A program made the translations under genes and the position numbers. DNA of 64,000 nt from Rhynchopus sp. YZ270_cl-10 (lineage: Eukaryota > Euglenozoa > Diplonemea > Diplonemida > Diplonemidae), in the NCBI GenBank assembly GCA_964035575.1, contig OZ037849.1:248001-312000 (forward strand), given 5' to 3'. Shown here piece after piece: positions 20,105-30,857 of this stretch; the stretch's first letter is position 1; every line of letters starts with the position of its first letter. Under the pieces are notes generated by a model, which saw only the letters and a program-made list of their open reading frames with translations, was not told where the DNA came from and did not search any database.

Positions 20105-20996
20105 AGGCTCCCCACATTGTCATCGTCGTGGGAGCAGTGCGGAAGGAACAGAATGCACAGACTACAACACATCGATCACACACCAGGCGCATCAGCACCT
20201 CCAGCAAATCGCCAGGATGCTACGGTGGTGATGCTACGGTGGTTTCTAAAGCGCGGAGTTTTCCACAGCACACCCCGTTTTTTCTTAGCAATTACTTGTC
20301 CTTGTTGTTATTGTTGTTTTCAACCACCTTCCTTCAACCCTTGTAGGATCAGTTGCTATTTTTTTCGCGAAAACATGAAATTACACATTTCAAGAGAACA
20401 AATTAAAAAGGGTCCTTATTTGCATTTTTGGGATCCGCCCGTGCAGTGGTGGGGTCAATCTCGAAAATTGGACAATTTTTTGACCACTTAAATTTTGAGA
20501 AATATGAGCCCGGTTGCTTATACGTGGGGCCCATTTTTGGCCAAAATTTTCCTCAAAATCTGGTTTTGTAAAATTGACCCTTTACTCCCCCCCCACATCG
20601 ATTTCAATACTATACCTTACTTCACCTACGGTTGCCCTTACAGGGGGGGTGAAGGAAGGTAGGTTGAAAAGGGTCCTTATTTGCATTTTTCGCGAAAACA
20701 TGAAATTACACATTTCAAGAGAACAAATTAAAAAGGGTCCTTATTTGCATTTTTGGGATCCGCCCGTGCAGTGGTGGGGTCAATCTCGAAAATTGGACAA
20801 TTTTTTGACCACTTAAATTTTGAGAAATATGAGCCCGGTTGCTTATACGTGGGGCCCATTTTTGGCCAAAATTTTCCTCAAAATCTGGTTTTGTAAAATT
20901 GACCCTTTACTCCCCCCCCACATCGATTTCAATACTATACCTTACTTCACCTACGGTTGCCCTTACAGGGGGGGTGAAGGAAGGTAGGTTGAAAAT
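19862..20996. repeat. 1.1-kb block with two tandem 325-bp units
   Basis: This block recurs inverted at 52617-53697. From about 20373 two essentially identical units with a 325-bp period follow each other, both holding a minus-oriented CCACCAC core (20422-20476, 20747-20801) and ending GGGGGGGTGAAGGAAGG. The inverted copy also has two units, but with a 262-bp period. Confidence 0.8.
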
Positions 20997-21186
20997 CACA
21001 AAAAATCGCAAACAACTAAGTCACGGCACATCTTGGTCGACTTCCTGCAATCTGAACAGGTGGAGATCAATAATCATCCACGCACTCAGAAGCGAGTAAA
21101 GAGGCAGCAAAAAGCGTAGCCGGCCTCAGACAGTTGTTTGTCTCGGCGCCAAGCACGAGGTACAGACTCCAACGGAGGAGGTACAG

Positions 21187-21441
21187 GTGGTGTGCACCAC
21201 CGACACCAACGCGACCCGTCACCGAAGCGACTCCGGACACCACCCCCCGACAGCAATATGTTACATTGCGCTGTCTACGACACATAGCCGCCACACAGCT
21301 GCACACGCTTGTGTACGTTGGAAGGTCGAGCCGCCTCTCAAGGCGCGTAAGACCAAGCCACCGCCGCGCAACATCGGATTGGCTGCCCACATGACGCTGT
21401 CATCGCAAATGATGGAATGGTGCCACTCAGGTATCACGTAG
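21187..21441 (+). pseudogene. Fragment of the IAWSNSGIT-family ORF
   Basis: The frame ends MEWCHSGIT, matching the end of the 3466-3966 ORF and followed by the same tail. Upstream similarity is limited to short stretches (for example the KVEPPLKARKTKPPP region). It appears to be a diverged, 5'-truncated copy of the same retroelement-type gene. Confidence 0.4.
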
Positions 21442-21492
21442 AAGTGTTTAGTATATGGAGCACATCCTCGGGTGACTACACTAAGTTTTCAA
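21442..21492 (+). repeat. Retroelement 3' tail, type A
   Basis: GTTTAGTATATGGAGCACAT, CCTCGGGTGACTACACTAAG and TTTTCAAAT follow the stop codon. The order matches 3967-4035. Confidence 0.55.
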
Positions 21493-21516
21493 ATAAAATC
21501 ACAAAAAATCACAACC

Positions 21517-22395
21517 GCAGGGCTTTCCGCAGGGGGGACCAGGGGGGACCAGGGGGGACCAGGGGGGACCGCCGGTCCCCCTGGGGGAAAAATGAAAAAA
21601 TAAGGGGGGACCAGGGGGGACCAGCCTGCCCTTGAGGGTTCTGAGGCTTCCTATTTGGACTTTTCCAGATTTTTTACATTTTTTCGTACCCTCCTGTCCC
21701 CGCACGTTCAAATACAGGCATAAAATACGGTTCCAGCTTCCCCTGCTCCTCTCAAAAATAAGGCAACAACGGGATGCAATCGCGAACCCTGTGTTCTCAT
21801 CAGTTGCAGGCAAACGTCCAGCATCAAAGACATTTGAGGTTGTTATCAAGAAGAAGGAGAAGACGTGTCAATCTCATTCAATTATGAGGGTTGGAAGACG
21901 GAGGAGATCTCAAATGTTGCGTACCGTGGCTTCGCCAGAAAATTTTGTTTTCGCAAAATATGGAAGTAAAATTGACGTTTCTGACAATAATTACCAACGA
22001 CAGTGCCATTTATGGCAACATTTTTTAGAAATGTTGCGTACCGTGGCTTCGCCTGGAACTTTTGGGTGCATGACCGCCGCTTCTTTTATAGATGTACAGA
22101 GGTTACTGATCAGAAGTCTGACACTCCCTGCGGCTTGTGGTTCACCCTCCCACCCTCGCACCTTCTACGATTTTGTGGATCAGAGGGGGGAAAGCGCGTC
22201 ACCTCTCTGCACTGGCAGGGAGTCGCACGCACGAAGCGGCCGCTTTTACGGGGGGAAAGCTCGGGGCCCAAATCACCCCCGTAGGGGTGATTGACGAGAG
22301 CCCTGACAACAAGGCGCGGAAAAAATTTTTTTTTCACCTTTTTTTGGCTGGTCCCCCTGGGAGGCCAAAACCCCAAATCCTGCGGAAAGCCCTGC
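21517..22395. mobile_element. 879-bp MITE-like element
   Basis: GCAGGGCTTTCCGCAGG (21517-21533) and CCTGCGGAAAGCCCTGC (22379-22395) are perfect 17-bp inverted repeats flanked by AACC on both sides. Four GGGGGGACCA units follow the left end. A 23-bp phrase beginning ATGTTGCGTACCGTGGCTTC occurs twice inside (21914, 22031). A 220-codon plus frame (21632-22294) is open but not recognisable. The outer flanks are AATCACAAAA-rich on both sides. The superfamily is unclear. Confidence 0.65.
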
Positions 22396-22539
22396 AACCT
22401 TAAAAAAAAAAAAATCACAAAAACTCACAAAAAAATCACAAGATTCTTTTTCATTCTGTTGTGACTTGTTGTGATTTTCTCTGAAAAACCAGAAAACTAC
22501 ACTGCGCCGTACTCCCGGGCCACCCCAGCAAGGTCAGTT

Positions 22540-23040
22540 CTCATTATCAACCCCTCATTGCACCCCCATTTTGGGGCCGACATTGGCACCCATATGTCCT
22601 CCATACTTGGGGTTTCCCCATCTGGGGCGACAAGTAAGCCTCGGGGTGGGTCGCTGTTAACGAAGGACACGTCTCGAGGCCCTCACAGTGGGGATGGGGT
22701 AGTGCCGGGGACACCGTGAGCAGAGGGGCGTGAGTGGAGAGAGAGTCAGGACAGAGGGTGAGAGAGAGAGAGAGAGTCACTGTCCGAACAAGAGTCCCAG
22801 CAAGTTGGGGCAAGAGTCGTATAAAGTAGAGGCAGAGTGAGGGAAGGTTAATAACAAATACCACACTGCAGCACTGCATCGAAGGGTTGTCCACATGAGG
22901 GCTGCGGACCCTGCTTGACGATGCCCAAACCGAATAATCAGCAATACCATCCTGCTGTGCAAAGCCTCCCAACCCAGGACCTCATCCCAAAACACTCAAG
23001 GTATGTGGATCTGGCTCGCGTCCACCAAAACCCAAGACTC
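22540..23040. other. Diverged repeat A, GA microsatellite and spacer
   Basis: 22545-22720 resembles repeat A (CCCCATTTTGGGGCCGA, GGGGCGACAAGTAAGCC). 22738-22775 is a short GA-rich run. The remainder to 23040 is unique spacer before the 3' flank of gene 5. No convincing gene is seen. Confidence 0.5.
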
Positions 23041-23206
23041 AAGCAAAGGGGCCTTATGCCACATTGTGCGTGCAACAGCTTGCATCTATGGAAATAGAGC
23101 ACAGCCACACGCTATGAACACATTCATCAAACGGAGGCTCATGACGTGGCACCACAGCGCTTCCTCACAGTACGCAATAAAACGGTACAATCACAGCCTT
23201 GCCCAC

Positions 23207-25009
23207 TCAGATTCCCTTCCCCACCCCAAAGCCTTCTACTCCGTTGTCCCTTCCCACAGCAGTCGTGCATGCCAAGGCCACACTCAGAAGCCCACCCTTG
23301 ACTGTCGAGGGATGCACGTTCAAAGGGCTCCGTTCACAAGGACAACCCTGTCCAGCCTCTTCAACCGCTGCTGCAGACACATCGCCTTTCAGGTACTTCC
23401 GCACTGCTGTGTTGTAGTTCTCCCACTTCTTGTTCTTCCCGATCTGGTACATCCATTCTTCCGTCACACGGTCGGCTTCTTCGTTGCCAGGCAGAAGTTC
23501 GGCAACCACTTCAGGTGTGTCAGAGGTTGCAGACACTTCCACCTTGCACGGAATCAGGCGCATCTCGTGTTCGCACTCAGCATCGCTGAAGCACACACGG
23601 TTGCAGAGCACGTCGCAGCCAAGGATACGTCCTGCACGTTCCATCCCATGCACGTCACGCACAAGTGTCCCCACCATGCTGAAGCGGCGCATCACTTCAC
23701 ACCCCATGTCACCACGCAGCACCTTCCCAGTTGCAACACCGATGTTCACCTGTGACAGCTTCAACCCCCTGAACAGCATCGTTGCTGTGTGCAGTGCTGA
23801 GGTGGCGTGGTTTGCACACTGCCTTGACGTGTTGAACGAGCAGTGCACCCTGTCACCCACAAACACGTCCACCATCCCACGGTATGACTCTGTTGCCTGC
23901 AACGTCTTCAGAAGAAGAGTTGTGAAGAAGGAGGAGAAGTGTGCACTGTCCTGCTCCACCAGACGCAACGTGTCTTTGATGTTCACCGTCAGCAAAGTCG
24001 CCTTCACAGACGTGAGCACCAAAGCAACGTGTCGCACACTAACAGCAGGTAAGCTTCCATTTGTGGAACCACTCTCAGAAGATGCTGTTTGCTCTGCACA
24101 ATCTTGTTCTGTACCTTCTGTGCTGACGTGTTCAGTGCACTCAACTTCGCTGTCTTCATCCACAAGCAGACACGTCAGTGGCAGGTACGCTTTGTACGAC
24201 CGCAGGTTCTTCTCCAACGCACGCAGTGCCACCGTCATCCCCTCAGGCAGCTCATGTTCATGCTCCTCCAGCAGCTCCGCCACCTTCTCCACGTCGTATC
24301 CTGCCAGGAGCGAGGCAATCTCCTGCACAGCGTTGATCGTCCGCTCCATTGATGCCTGCTCCTTCAGGACTTCACGTGCGAAACCGCGTGTCACGATGAA
24401 GTCAATCACAAACACAGTCAATGCCATCAATAGTGGAGATGAAGGGAACGGTGTTGGACACGGCAGTGTCTCACACACGAACCTCTCCTTGAAGTAATAC
24501 AACCGTCCGAACTCACCCTCCTGTGGTGGCAACCCGGGGATCTCGAACAGACCAAACCTGAAGCTCTCCTCAACACCAAGCACCAACAACCACATGACAA
24601 TGAAACACACAAGACCCAGACTGTACCGTGTGGGCACCTGCATCACAAGCAGCATGTCGATGATGAGCACGAGGAGAGGCCATTGTACTAATGATAGTGT
24701 ACGTGCATTCAAATCCCACATGAGTATTCCACATGTCATCGTGTACAGCGAGCCCACCACCAGCCTTGTTGTCAACGGAACCCTGCACAGCACTGCACAG
24801 ATCACAATGCTCAGAGTAAGCATGACCGCCAGTGTTCCTGCTAAGATGAAGGGGGTATTTCTGTGTGCATCTAAATTGAACACCAGTGAAAGAACACTAG
24901 CACACCAACCCACACAGGCAAAGGTGAAGAACTGTGTTCGCAACTCCTTCTTTTTCCTGCTCAGTGTCCCGTCCAAGGAGAGCACGCCATTGAGACACTG
25001 CATCCCCAT
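23207..25009 (-). CDS. Array gene 5: six-TM cyclase-homology protein
   Basis: The product has 600 aa from the conserved MGMQ start. The frame remains open 108 codons upstream to 25333, but that stretch overlaps repeat E, which also exists at 59500 away from any cyclase gene, so I do not count it. Distinctive regions are loop 1 NLDAHRNTP, loop 3 NARTLSLVQW, loop 5 PGLPPQEGEF with CETLPCPTPFPSSP, linker EHVSTEGTEQD, VSVRHVAL, and tail LLPGNEEADRVTEEW. Confidence 0.8.
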   Translation of the reverse strand: MGMQCLNGVLSLDGTLSRKKKELRTQFFTFACVGWCASVLSLVFNLDAHRNTPFILAGTLAVMLTLSIVICAVLCRVPLTTRLVVGSLYTMTCGILMWDLNARTLSLVQWPLLVLIIDMLLVMQVPTRYSLGLVCFIVMWLLVLGVEESFRFGLFEIPGLPPQEGEFGRLYYFKERFVCETLPCPTPFPSSPLLMALTVFVIDFIVTRGFAREVLKEQASMERTINAVQEIASLLAGYDVEKVAELLEEHEHELPEGMTVALRALEKNLRSYKAYLPLTCLLVDEDSEVECTEHVSTEGTEQDCAEQTASSESGSTNGSLPAVSVRHVALVLTSVKATLLTVNIKDTLRLVEQDSAHFSSFFTTLLLKTLQATESYRGMVDVFVGDRVHCSFNTSRQCANHATSALHTATMLFRGLKLSQVNIGVATGKVLRGDMGCEVMRRFSMVGTLVRDVHGMERAGRILGCDVLCNRVCFSDAECEHEMRLIPCKVEVSATSDTPEVVAELLPGNEEADRVTEEWMYQIGKNKKWENYNTAVRKYLKGDVSAAAVEEAGQGCPCERSPLNVHPSTVKGGLLSVALACTTAVGRDNGVEGFGVGKGI

Positions 25010-25064
25010 CTCCCCTCCCGTCAGGTACCTGTGTTCTTGTGGAGGAGTGGTTGGGTAAGAAAGT

Positions 25065-25425
25065 GAAGTTAATAATGCAGGCACCTCCGACTGACCCACG
25101 TACGATGCCAGCCATCCGGATGAAAGCACAAGTACCCTGCGGCCAACAACAGAAGATGTAAAAAGGAAACCTAATGACTGTACCGTAAGAGAACGAGGGC
25201 GGTTCACAACCGCTCGACAGCCGGCGGCCCACCTTCCGTTGAAGAGGTGTGAGTTTACATGTACTGCAGTTCGCTGCACCCAACGTTTGGTGCACGATAG
25301 TCTACACAGGAGAGCAGAAACCCAAAAACGCAAAAAGGGGAGGGCGGGGGAATCTCAACATCTCTCTCTTGGCGCCCCACGCTGCACCTACAGTTGGACC
25401 TCACCCTTTCTCTCAGGGATATACA
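25065..25425. repeat. Dispersed repeat E (copy 1)
   Basis: It matches 59493-59850 at roughly 92 percent identity in the same orientation, from GCAGGCACCTCCGACTGACC to the CTCACCCTTTCTCTC end. A shorter related piece is in the 3' flanks of genes 1 and 4 (near 4318 and 15712). It contains no supported gene. Confidence 0.7.
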
Positions 25426-25854
25426 TGTACGTCCTTACAGGCAGCACAACGTAACCCAAAGGCGTGGCAGAGCTACTCTGGCCCGACCACTGGCCATGTA
25501 TACTCGGGTGCGAGCACCCATCATAGCATTGGGGGGCCAACCTGACCCAGCATATATATACCCTGACAGGGTGAACGTACATAAAAGAGGGCACTGGCGT
25601 TTAGCACCCTGAGGCTAGGGGAAGTCCCGCATACCCCAACAGAAAGACAAAGGGTATGCATTGGTGATAAAGCAGAGGCAGGGTTGCTGAAAACAAAAAG
25701 ACCGTGAAGGAACAAAAACGCCCCGCATACCGCTCCTCGCCTGTTTTGTAATCTCTCAGGTAGGAGACATCGGTTCGAGCGGTCAACACCTTCATAGAGT
25801 TTCTGGAGGACCGTACAAGGATGATAAAATACCGGCCCCCAAATTTTCGATTCA

Positions 25855-26830
25855 AAAAATACCATAAAATACCATAAAATACCAAAAACGTGTGGTATTT
25901 TTTTGTTTGCAGGTACTTCTGAGCATGTTTTTTTGGTTTTCCTCAGCACAAGGGTAGGAGAAAGCGAAATGTTTACAAGCTTAACAGGCAAGTTACAAGG
26001 AGGGGTCACTGCAGTGGTTCACTATACACTGAACGGGTTTGCGTTGGGAGGGAAACGTTTACACTGTTACAGGCAAGTCTCAAGGGGGTGGTGACTTGTG
26101 TGGGGAAAATGGGTACGGACAAGGCTGTATGCGTTTAGTCCCAAGAGCCTTCACTGGTGTCAGAGCCATGATGCTCAGCATCATCATCAACCTTGGGGTC
26201 CTCAGCTGTCGCGTCGCAGTCAATAGCTCCCGCACGCTCCTTCTCCTCCTGCACCAGCTTCTCCTCATCCCACCAACCATTCTCTTGTGGCGGCTTGCTC
26301 TCGCGCAAACTGCGCGCCACGACCACAAGCTTGTGCAGCTTTGGTGCAACTAGCCGGTTGCGCCTCTTCTCGCTCATCCACCCATCGTACTGAAGATGCG
26401 CTCAGCACCATGTGGAGGCACAAATGGAACTCAGAGGAAGAGCTGTGTGCTGTGGACAGAGAGGCCAGGGTTTGGGGTGCTTGTGAGCTACAAACGCTCC
26501 CCTTCCCTCCTTGTAACTGCCTGTAGAGCTTTAAACATTCTCCGCTGTCTTCCTGTTTTTCCGCGCAGAGTATACAGGCAGCATACCTCCCTCGTGTTAT
26601 TAAGACACTGGCCTGATTTGTTGGGGGGTTTTTTTTTCAGCAACAAGCAAAGAGTAATGAGTTTTTCGAGCATTTTTGTGACCAAAAAATATTTTTCCCC
26701 GGTGTTTTGGACAATGAGCATCACATTCAGTGACTGCAAGTCACTGCATGTGGTACAGCGGTTGACCCTCGTATTTTTTGGTATTTTTTGAAAATCTCAG
26801 CTCAAAAATACCAAAAAATACCAAAAAATA
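25855..26830. repeat. Region bounded by AAATACCA repeats, holding a hAT remnant
   Basis: AAAATACCAT/AAAATACCAA motifs are tandem at the left (25858-25890) and at the right (26765-26830). A 45-bp imperfect direct repeat (TTTACA...ACAGGCAAGT) occurs at 25970 and 26055. Most of the 2.2-kb gap between genes 5 and 6 consists of this region and repeat E. Confidence 0.45.
26135..26440 (-). pseudogene. hAT transposase C-terminal remnant
   Basis: One frame reads PPHGAERIFSTMGG, matching the conserved hAT dimerisation motif (usually SAERVFSxAG). Directly after it, in another frame, comes MSEKRRNRLVAPKLHKLVVV, which matches the following 'RRNRLxxxxLxxLVxL' part of the same motif. A frameshift therefore separates the two halves. 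The C-terminus then turns acidic (DDDAEHHGSDTSEGSWD). This is a broken DNA transposon gene; no N-terminal or catalytic part is seen nearby. Confidence 0.6.
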
Positions 26831-27191
26831 CAGGCCTATCATCCTTGGGACCGTACCCCCGGATGCAATTTAAGGCCCAGGACCAGAATAAGAAATGATA
26901 AAGAGAACACAAGTGGTTGGAAAATAAACTATCGTTGTTCATGCACGCACGTGTGGACCTTGCTCGCGCCGCCACCACAAAACCCAAGACTGAAGAAAGG
27001 GGCTCAAAAGCTACGACCTCATGAGCAGTGCACACACCTGATGCCACACTGTGCGTGCAACAGCTTGCATCTATGGAAATAGAGCACAGCCACACGCTAT
27101 GAACACATTCATCAAACGGAGGCTCATGACGTGGCACCACAGCGCTTCCTCACAGTACGCAATAAAACGGTACAATCGCAGCCTTGCCCAC

Positions 27192-28985
27192 TCAGATTCC
27201 CTTCCCCACCCCAAAGCCTTCTACTGGGTTGTCCCTTCCCACAGCAGTCGTGCATGCCAAGGCCACACTCAGAAGCCCACCCTTGACTGTCGAGGGATGC
27301 ACGTTCAAAGGGCTCCGTTCACAAGGACAACCCTGTCCAGCCTCTTCAACCGCTGCTGCAGACACATCGCCTTTCAGGTACTTCCGCACTGCTGTGTTGT
27401 AGTTCTCCCACTTCTTGTTCTTCCCGATCTGGTACATCCATTCTTCAGTTTCTAGCTCGGCTTCTTCGTTGCCAGGCAGAAGCTCGGCAACCACTTCAGG
27501 TGTGTCAGAGGTTGCAGACACTTCCACCTTGCACGGAATCAGGCGCATCTCGTGTTCACACTCAGCATCGCTGAAGCACACACGGTTGCAGAGCACGTCA
27601 CAGCCAAGGATACGTCCTGCACGTTCCATCCCATGCACGTCACGCACAAGTGTCCCCACCATGCTGAAGCGGCGCATCACTTCACACCCCATGTCACCAC
27701 GCAGCACCTTCCCAGATGCAACACCTATGTTCACCTGTGACAGCTTCAACCCCCTGAACAGCATCGTTGCTGTGTGCAGTGCTGAGGTGGCGTGGTTTGC
27801 ACACTGCCTTGACGTGTTGAACGAGCAGTGCACCCTGTCACCAACAAACACGTCCACCATCCCACGGTATGACTCTGTTGCCTGCAACGTCTTCAGAAGA
27901 AGAGTTGTGAAGAAGGAGGAGAAGTGTGCACTGTCCTGCTCCACCAGACGCAACGTGTCTTTGATGTTCACCGTCAGCAGAGTCGCCTTCACAGACGTGA
28001 GCACCAAAGCAACGTGTCGTGCACTTGCAGCAGGCAAGCTTCCATTTGTGGAACTACTCTCAGAAGATGCTGTTTGCTCTGCACAGTCGTCGTCTAAACC
28101 GACGTCTTCAGTGCACTCAACTTCGCTGTCTTCATCCACAAGCAGACACGTCAGTGGCAGGTACGCTTTGTACGACCGCAGGTTCTTCTCCAACGCACGC
28201 AGTGCCACCGTCATCCCCTCAGGCAGCTCATGTTCATGCTCCTCCAGCAGCTCCGCCACCTTCTCCACGTCGTATCCTGCCAGGAGTGAGGCAATCTCCT
28301 GCACAGCGTTGATCGTCCGCTCCATTGATGCTTGCTCCTTCAGTACCTCACGTGCGAAACCACGTGTCACGATGAAGTCAATCACAAACACAGACAATGA
28401 CATTATGAGGGAAGATGAAGGGAACGGTGTTGGACACGGCAGTGTCTCACAGACAAACTTCTCCTTCAAGTAATACAGCCGTCCGAAGTCACCCTCCTGT
28501 TCAGGCAACCCTGGCAGTTCGAACAGACCAAACCTGAAGCTCTCCTCAACACCAAGCAGCAACAACCACATGACAACAAAACAGACAAGACCCAGACTGT
28601 ACACCTTGGGCACCTGCATCACAAGCAGCATGTCGATGATGAGCACGAGGAGAGGCCACGCATCAATGGAGACAACTCGTGCACTCAAATCCCACATCAG
28701 TATACCGCATGTGACCATGTACAACGTGCCCACCACCACCCTTGTTGTCAACGGAACCCTGCACAGCACTGCACAGATCACAATGCCGAGCCCAAGCTGG
28801 AGCATCAGTGTTCCTGCTAAGTTCATAGGGGTGCCTTTATGAGCATCAAAGTTGACCACCAGATCAAGTACACTAGCACACCAACCCACACAGGCAAAGA
28901 TGAAGAACTGTGTGCGCAACTCCTTCTTTTTCCTGCTCAGTGTCCCGTCCAAGGAGAGCACGCCATTGAGACACTGCATCCCCAT
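27192..28985 (-). CDS. Array gene 6: six-TM cyclase-homology protein
   Basis: The product has 597 aa. Distinctive regions are loop 1 NFDAHKGTP, loop 3 SARVVSIDAW (the most diverged of the set), CETLPCPTPFPSSS, linker EDVGLDDD, ASARHVAL, and LLPGNEEAELETEEW. The cyclase domain carries VASGK where most copies have VATGK, shared with gene 7. The other altered catalytic positions are identical to gene 1. Confidence 0.8.
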   Translation of the reverse strand: MGMQCLNGVLSLDGTLSRKKKELRTQFFIFACVGWCASVLDLVVNFDAHKGTPMNLAGTLMLQLGLGIVICAVLCRVPLTTRVVVGTLYMVTCGILMWDLSARVVSIDAWPLLVLIIDMLLVMQVPKVYSLGLVCFVVMWLLLLGVEESFRFGLFELPGLPEQEGDFGRLYYLKEKFVCETLPCPTPFPSSSLIMSLSVFVIDFIVTRGFAREVLKEQASMERTINAVQEIASLLAGYDVEKVAELLEEHEHELPEGMTVALRALEKNLRSYKAYLPLTCLLVDEDSEVECTEDVGLDDDCAEQTASSESSSTNGSLPAASARHVALVLTSVKATLLTVNIKDTLRLVEQDSAHFSSFFTTLLLKTLQATESYRGMVDVFVGDRVHCSFNTSRQCANHATSALHTATMLFRGLKLSQVNIGVASGKVLRGDMGCEVMRRFSMVGTLVRDVHGMERAGRILGCDVLCNRVCFSDAECEHEMRLIPCKVEVSATSDTPEVVAELLPGNEEAELETEEWMYQIGKNKKWENYNTAVRKYLKGDVSAAAVEEAGQGCPCERSPLNVHPSTVKGGLLSVALACTTAVGRDNPVEGFGVGKGI

Positions 28986-29208
28986 CTCCCCTCCCGTCAG
29001 GTACCTGTGTTCTTGTGGAGGGGTTGGAAAATAAAGAAGTGGTTGGGTAAGAAATGATAAAGAGAACGCAATTGGTTGGAAAATAAAAAAAACTTAACAA
29101 AGTTTTGCTTGCACGTTCTGATGGGACAAGCTGCGAAGGTGTGCTCGTTGTGTCCTGAGATCCAGACCTTGCTGACTTGCTGGAACGAATTTCTGGCACT
29201 CGAACCGT

Positions 29209-29712
29209 TCATGACTGCATCGACGAAGCCTTGCAGGTTGCCCATGGCAACAAATAATGTTTGCGTTCGTCCTTCCTTCCCTTGACAGAGTTGTGAAAAG
29301 TGCACAAGAAAGCAAGCGCTGCAGCCCACGAGTATCGCCCTGAAGAAAAAGATGCGACCTGCGATAGAGAAACTGCAGGATCGGTTGGAGAACGCATTTC
29401 TGCACGAAGACCGATGCTTGGCTGGTAAAGCGCAGTGATCCAACTGGGGACAGTCACCGCGAGGTCATCGTCGTGAATGATTGCGAAGCTTTCGTTGGAG
29501 TGAGCGTCGTGAAACGGTAGTGTCTTCTTCATTGTCGCAAGAACGAAGAGGCGTGTCGCAGGGAATGTGCGGGAGACAGCAACAGACACCAACGGCGAAA
29601 AGCAGAACTGCACAAGAATGGTGGGGCACAACGGCGCTGACGATGAAGTCGGATCGTTCGGAGCTGCAGCTAGAATTCTGACCACCATCTCCGTTGTAAG
29701 GTTGTTCAGCAC
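29209..29712 (-). CDS. Hypothetical 167-aa ORF
   Basis: It reads MLNNLTTEMVVRILAAAP, later PFHDAHSNESFAIIHDDDLA and VPSWITALYQPSIGL. Composition looks coding-like, and an overlapping frame (GNLQGFVDAVMNGSS, SKVWISGHNEHTFAA) continues downstream with similar quality. This suggests one gene split by a frame change or an intron. It sits between gene 6 and the MITE at 29777. No family is recognised. Confidence 0.3.
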   Translation of the reverse strand: MLNNLTTEMVVRILAAAPNDPTSSSAPLCPTILVQFCFSPLVSVAVSRTFPATRLFVLATMKKTLPFHDAHSNESFAIIHDDDLAVTVPSWITALYQPSIGLRAEMRSPTDPAVSLSQVASFSSGRYSWAAALAFLCTFHNSVKGRKDERKHYLLPWATCKASSMQS

Positions 29713-29776
29713 AACTAGCTGGATGCAGTCCGGAAAGAGAAAACGCTAGCTGACAAAGCCACCATATTTCTATATT

Positions 29777-30589
29777 CACGTATGGCAAATGATAATTTAT
29801 TATGAGATCTCATAATAAATTATGAGATCATTATGCGCTATTATGCGCGCTCATAATAATCGCATAATGCATAATAGCGCATAATAGCACATAATAGCGC
29901 ATAATGATTATGCGCTATTATGTGCTCATTATGTGCCCTACCCCAATGCCCCAAACCAGAAAATACCACCCTCAGATGTCCAAAAATCCATCTGCGCCCG
30001 GTTTTGAGCAGTTTTGAGCCTCAAGAAGCCCCGTATCTGCTTTTTTCAAAAATGTACATACAACTTGTACCTGCCCACCCCTCGTAGATAGAGCAACTCA
30101 CACATCCATCACGCCTCAGTGTGAGCCAGGGGCCAGAAAAGCCCCCAAAGCCACATATTTTCACCCCAGAACCTATCCCGAGGGGTACCCAGGCGGTTTC
30201 GGGGTGTTTAGAGGGACTTGGTGGAACTTAGAACCATGTTTCAAAAAGTGTCAAGCACCTGGTACCAAAGGTTTTCCCACCCAAGGTATCTTAAGCCGTC
30301 AAAAAACGTGAAGTAGGTAATAAATCAAAGAAAACCCCCTGAAGTCAATAAAAACCACACCATAGGCCCATTTGTACCCCAAAATCGAATTCCGCCCGGT
30401 TTTGGGCACTTTTGACCACTTCTGAGCGACTTTTTTTGGGTGGGGGGGTGGGGGGTACGGCACATAATGAGCGCATAACTCCGCATAATTGGCGCATAAT
30501 AGCGCATAATAGCACATAATAGCGCATAATATCACATGTATTATGAGATCTCATAATAGCGCATAATATATTATCATTTGCCATACGTG
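29777..30589. mobile_element. 813-bp MITE-like element with ATTATGCGC subterminal repeats
   Basis: CACGTATGGCAAATGATAAT at the left is matched inverted by ATTATCATTTGCCATACGTG at the right. Both ends continue into TTATGAGATCTCATAA palindromes and many ATAATAGCGC units (29816-29935 and 30461-30560). Flanking CATATTTCTATATT (29763-29776) and TATATTTCTGTATT (30590-30603) agree at 12 of 14 positions and may be a long target duplication. There is no transposase. The centre has a loosely repeated GCCCGGTTTTG phrase (29996, 30392). Confidence 0.75.
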
Positions 30590-30857
30590 TATATTTCTGT
30601 ATTTCTTGAGAATCAGGGATGTATTTCCAGTCTGCACAATGCCCCGCAGGTGTGCGGATCTTACTCGCGTCCACCACGAAACCCAAGACTCAAGCAAAGG
30701 GGCCTTATGCCACATTGTGCGTGCAACAGCTTGCATCTATGGAAATAGAGCACAGCCACACGCTATGAACACATTCATCAAACGGAGGCTCATGACGTGG
30801 CACCACAGCGCTTCCTCACAGTGCGCAATAAAACGGTACAATCGCAGCCTTGCCCAC

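Noticed and set aside
21632-22294. 220-codon plus-strand ORF in the 879-bp MITE-like element
   Set aside because: It has no recognisable motif, contains a duplicated DNA phrase read as LRTVASP twice, and lies within a short non-autonomous element; it is most likely chance.
22547-22972. 141-codon minus ORF rich in Ser/Leu/Pro
   Set aside because: It spans a diverged copy of repeat A and a GA microsatellite; the composition follows the repeats.
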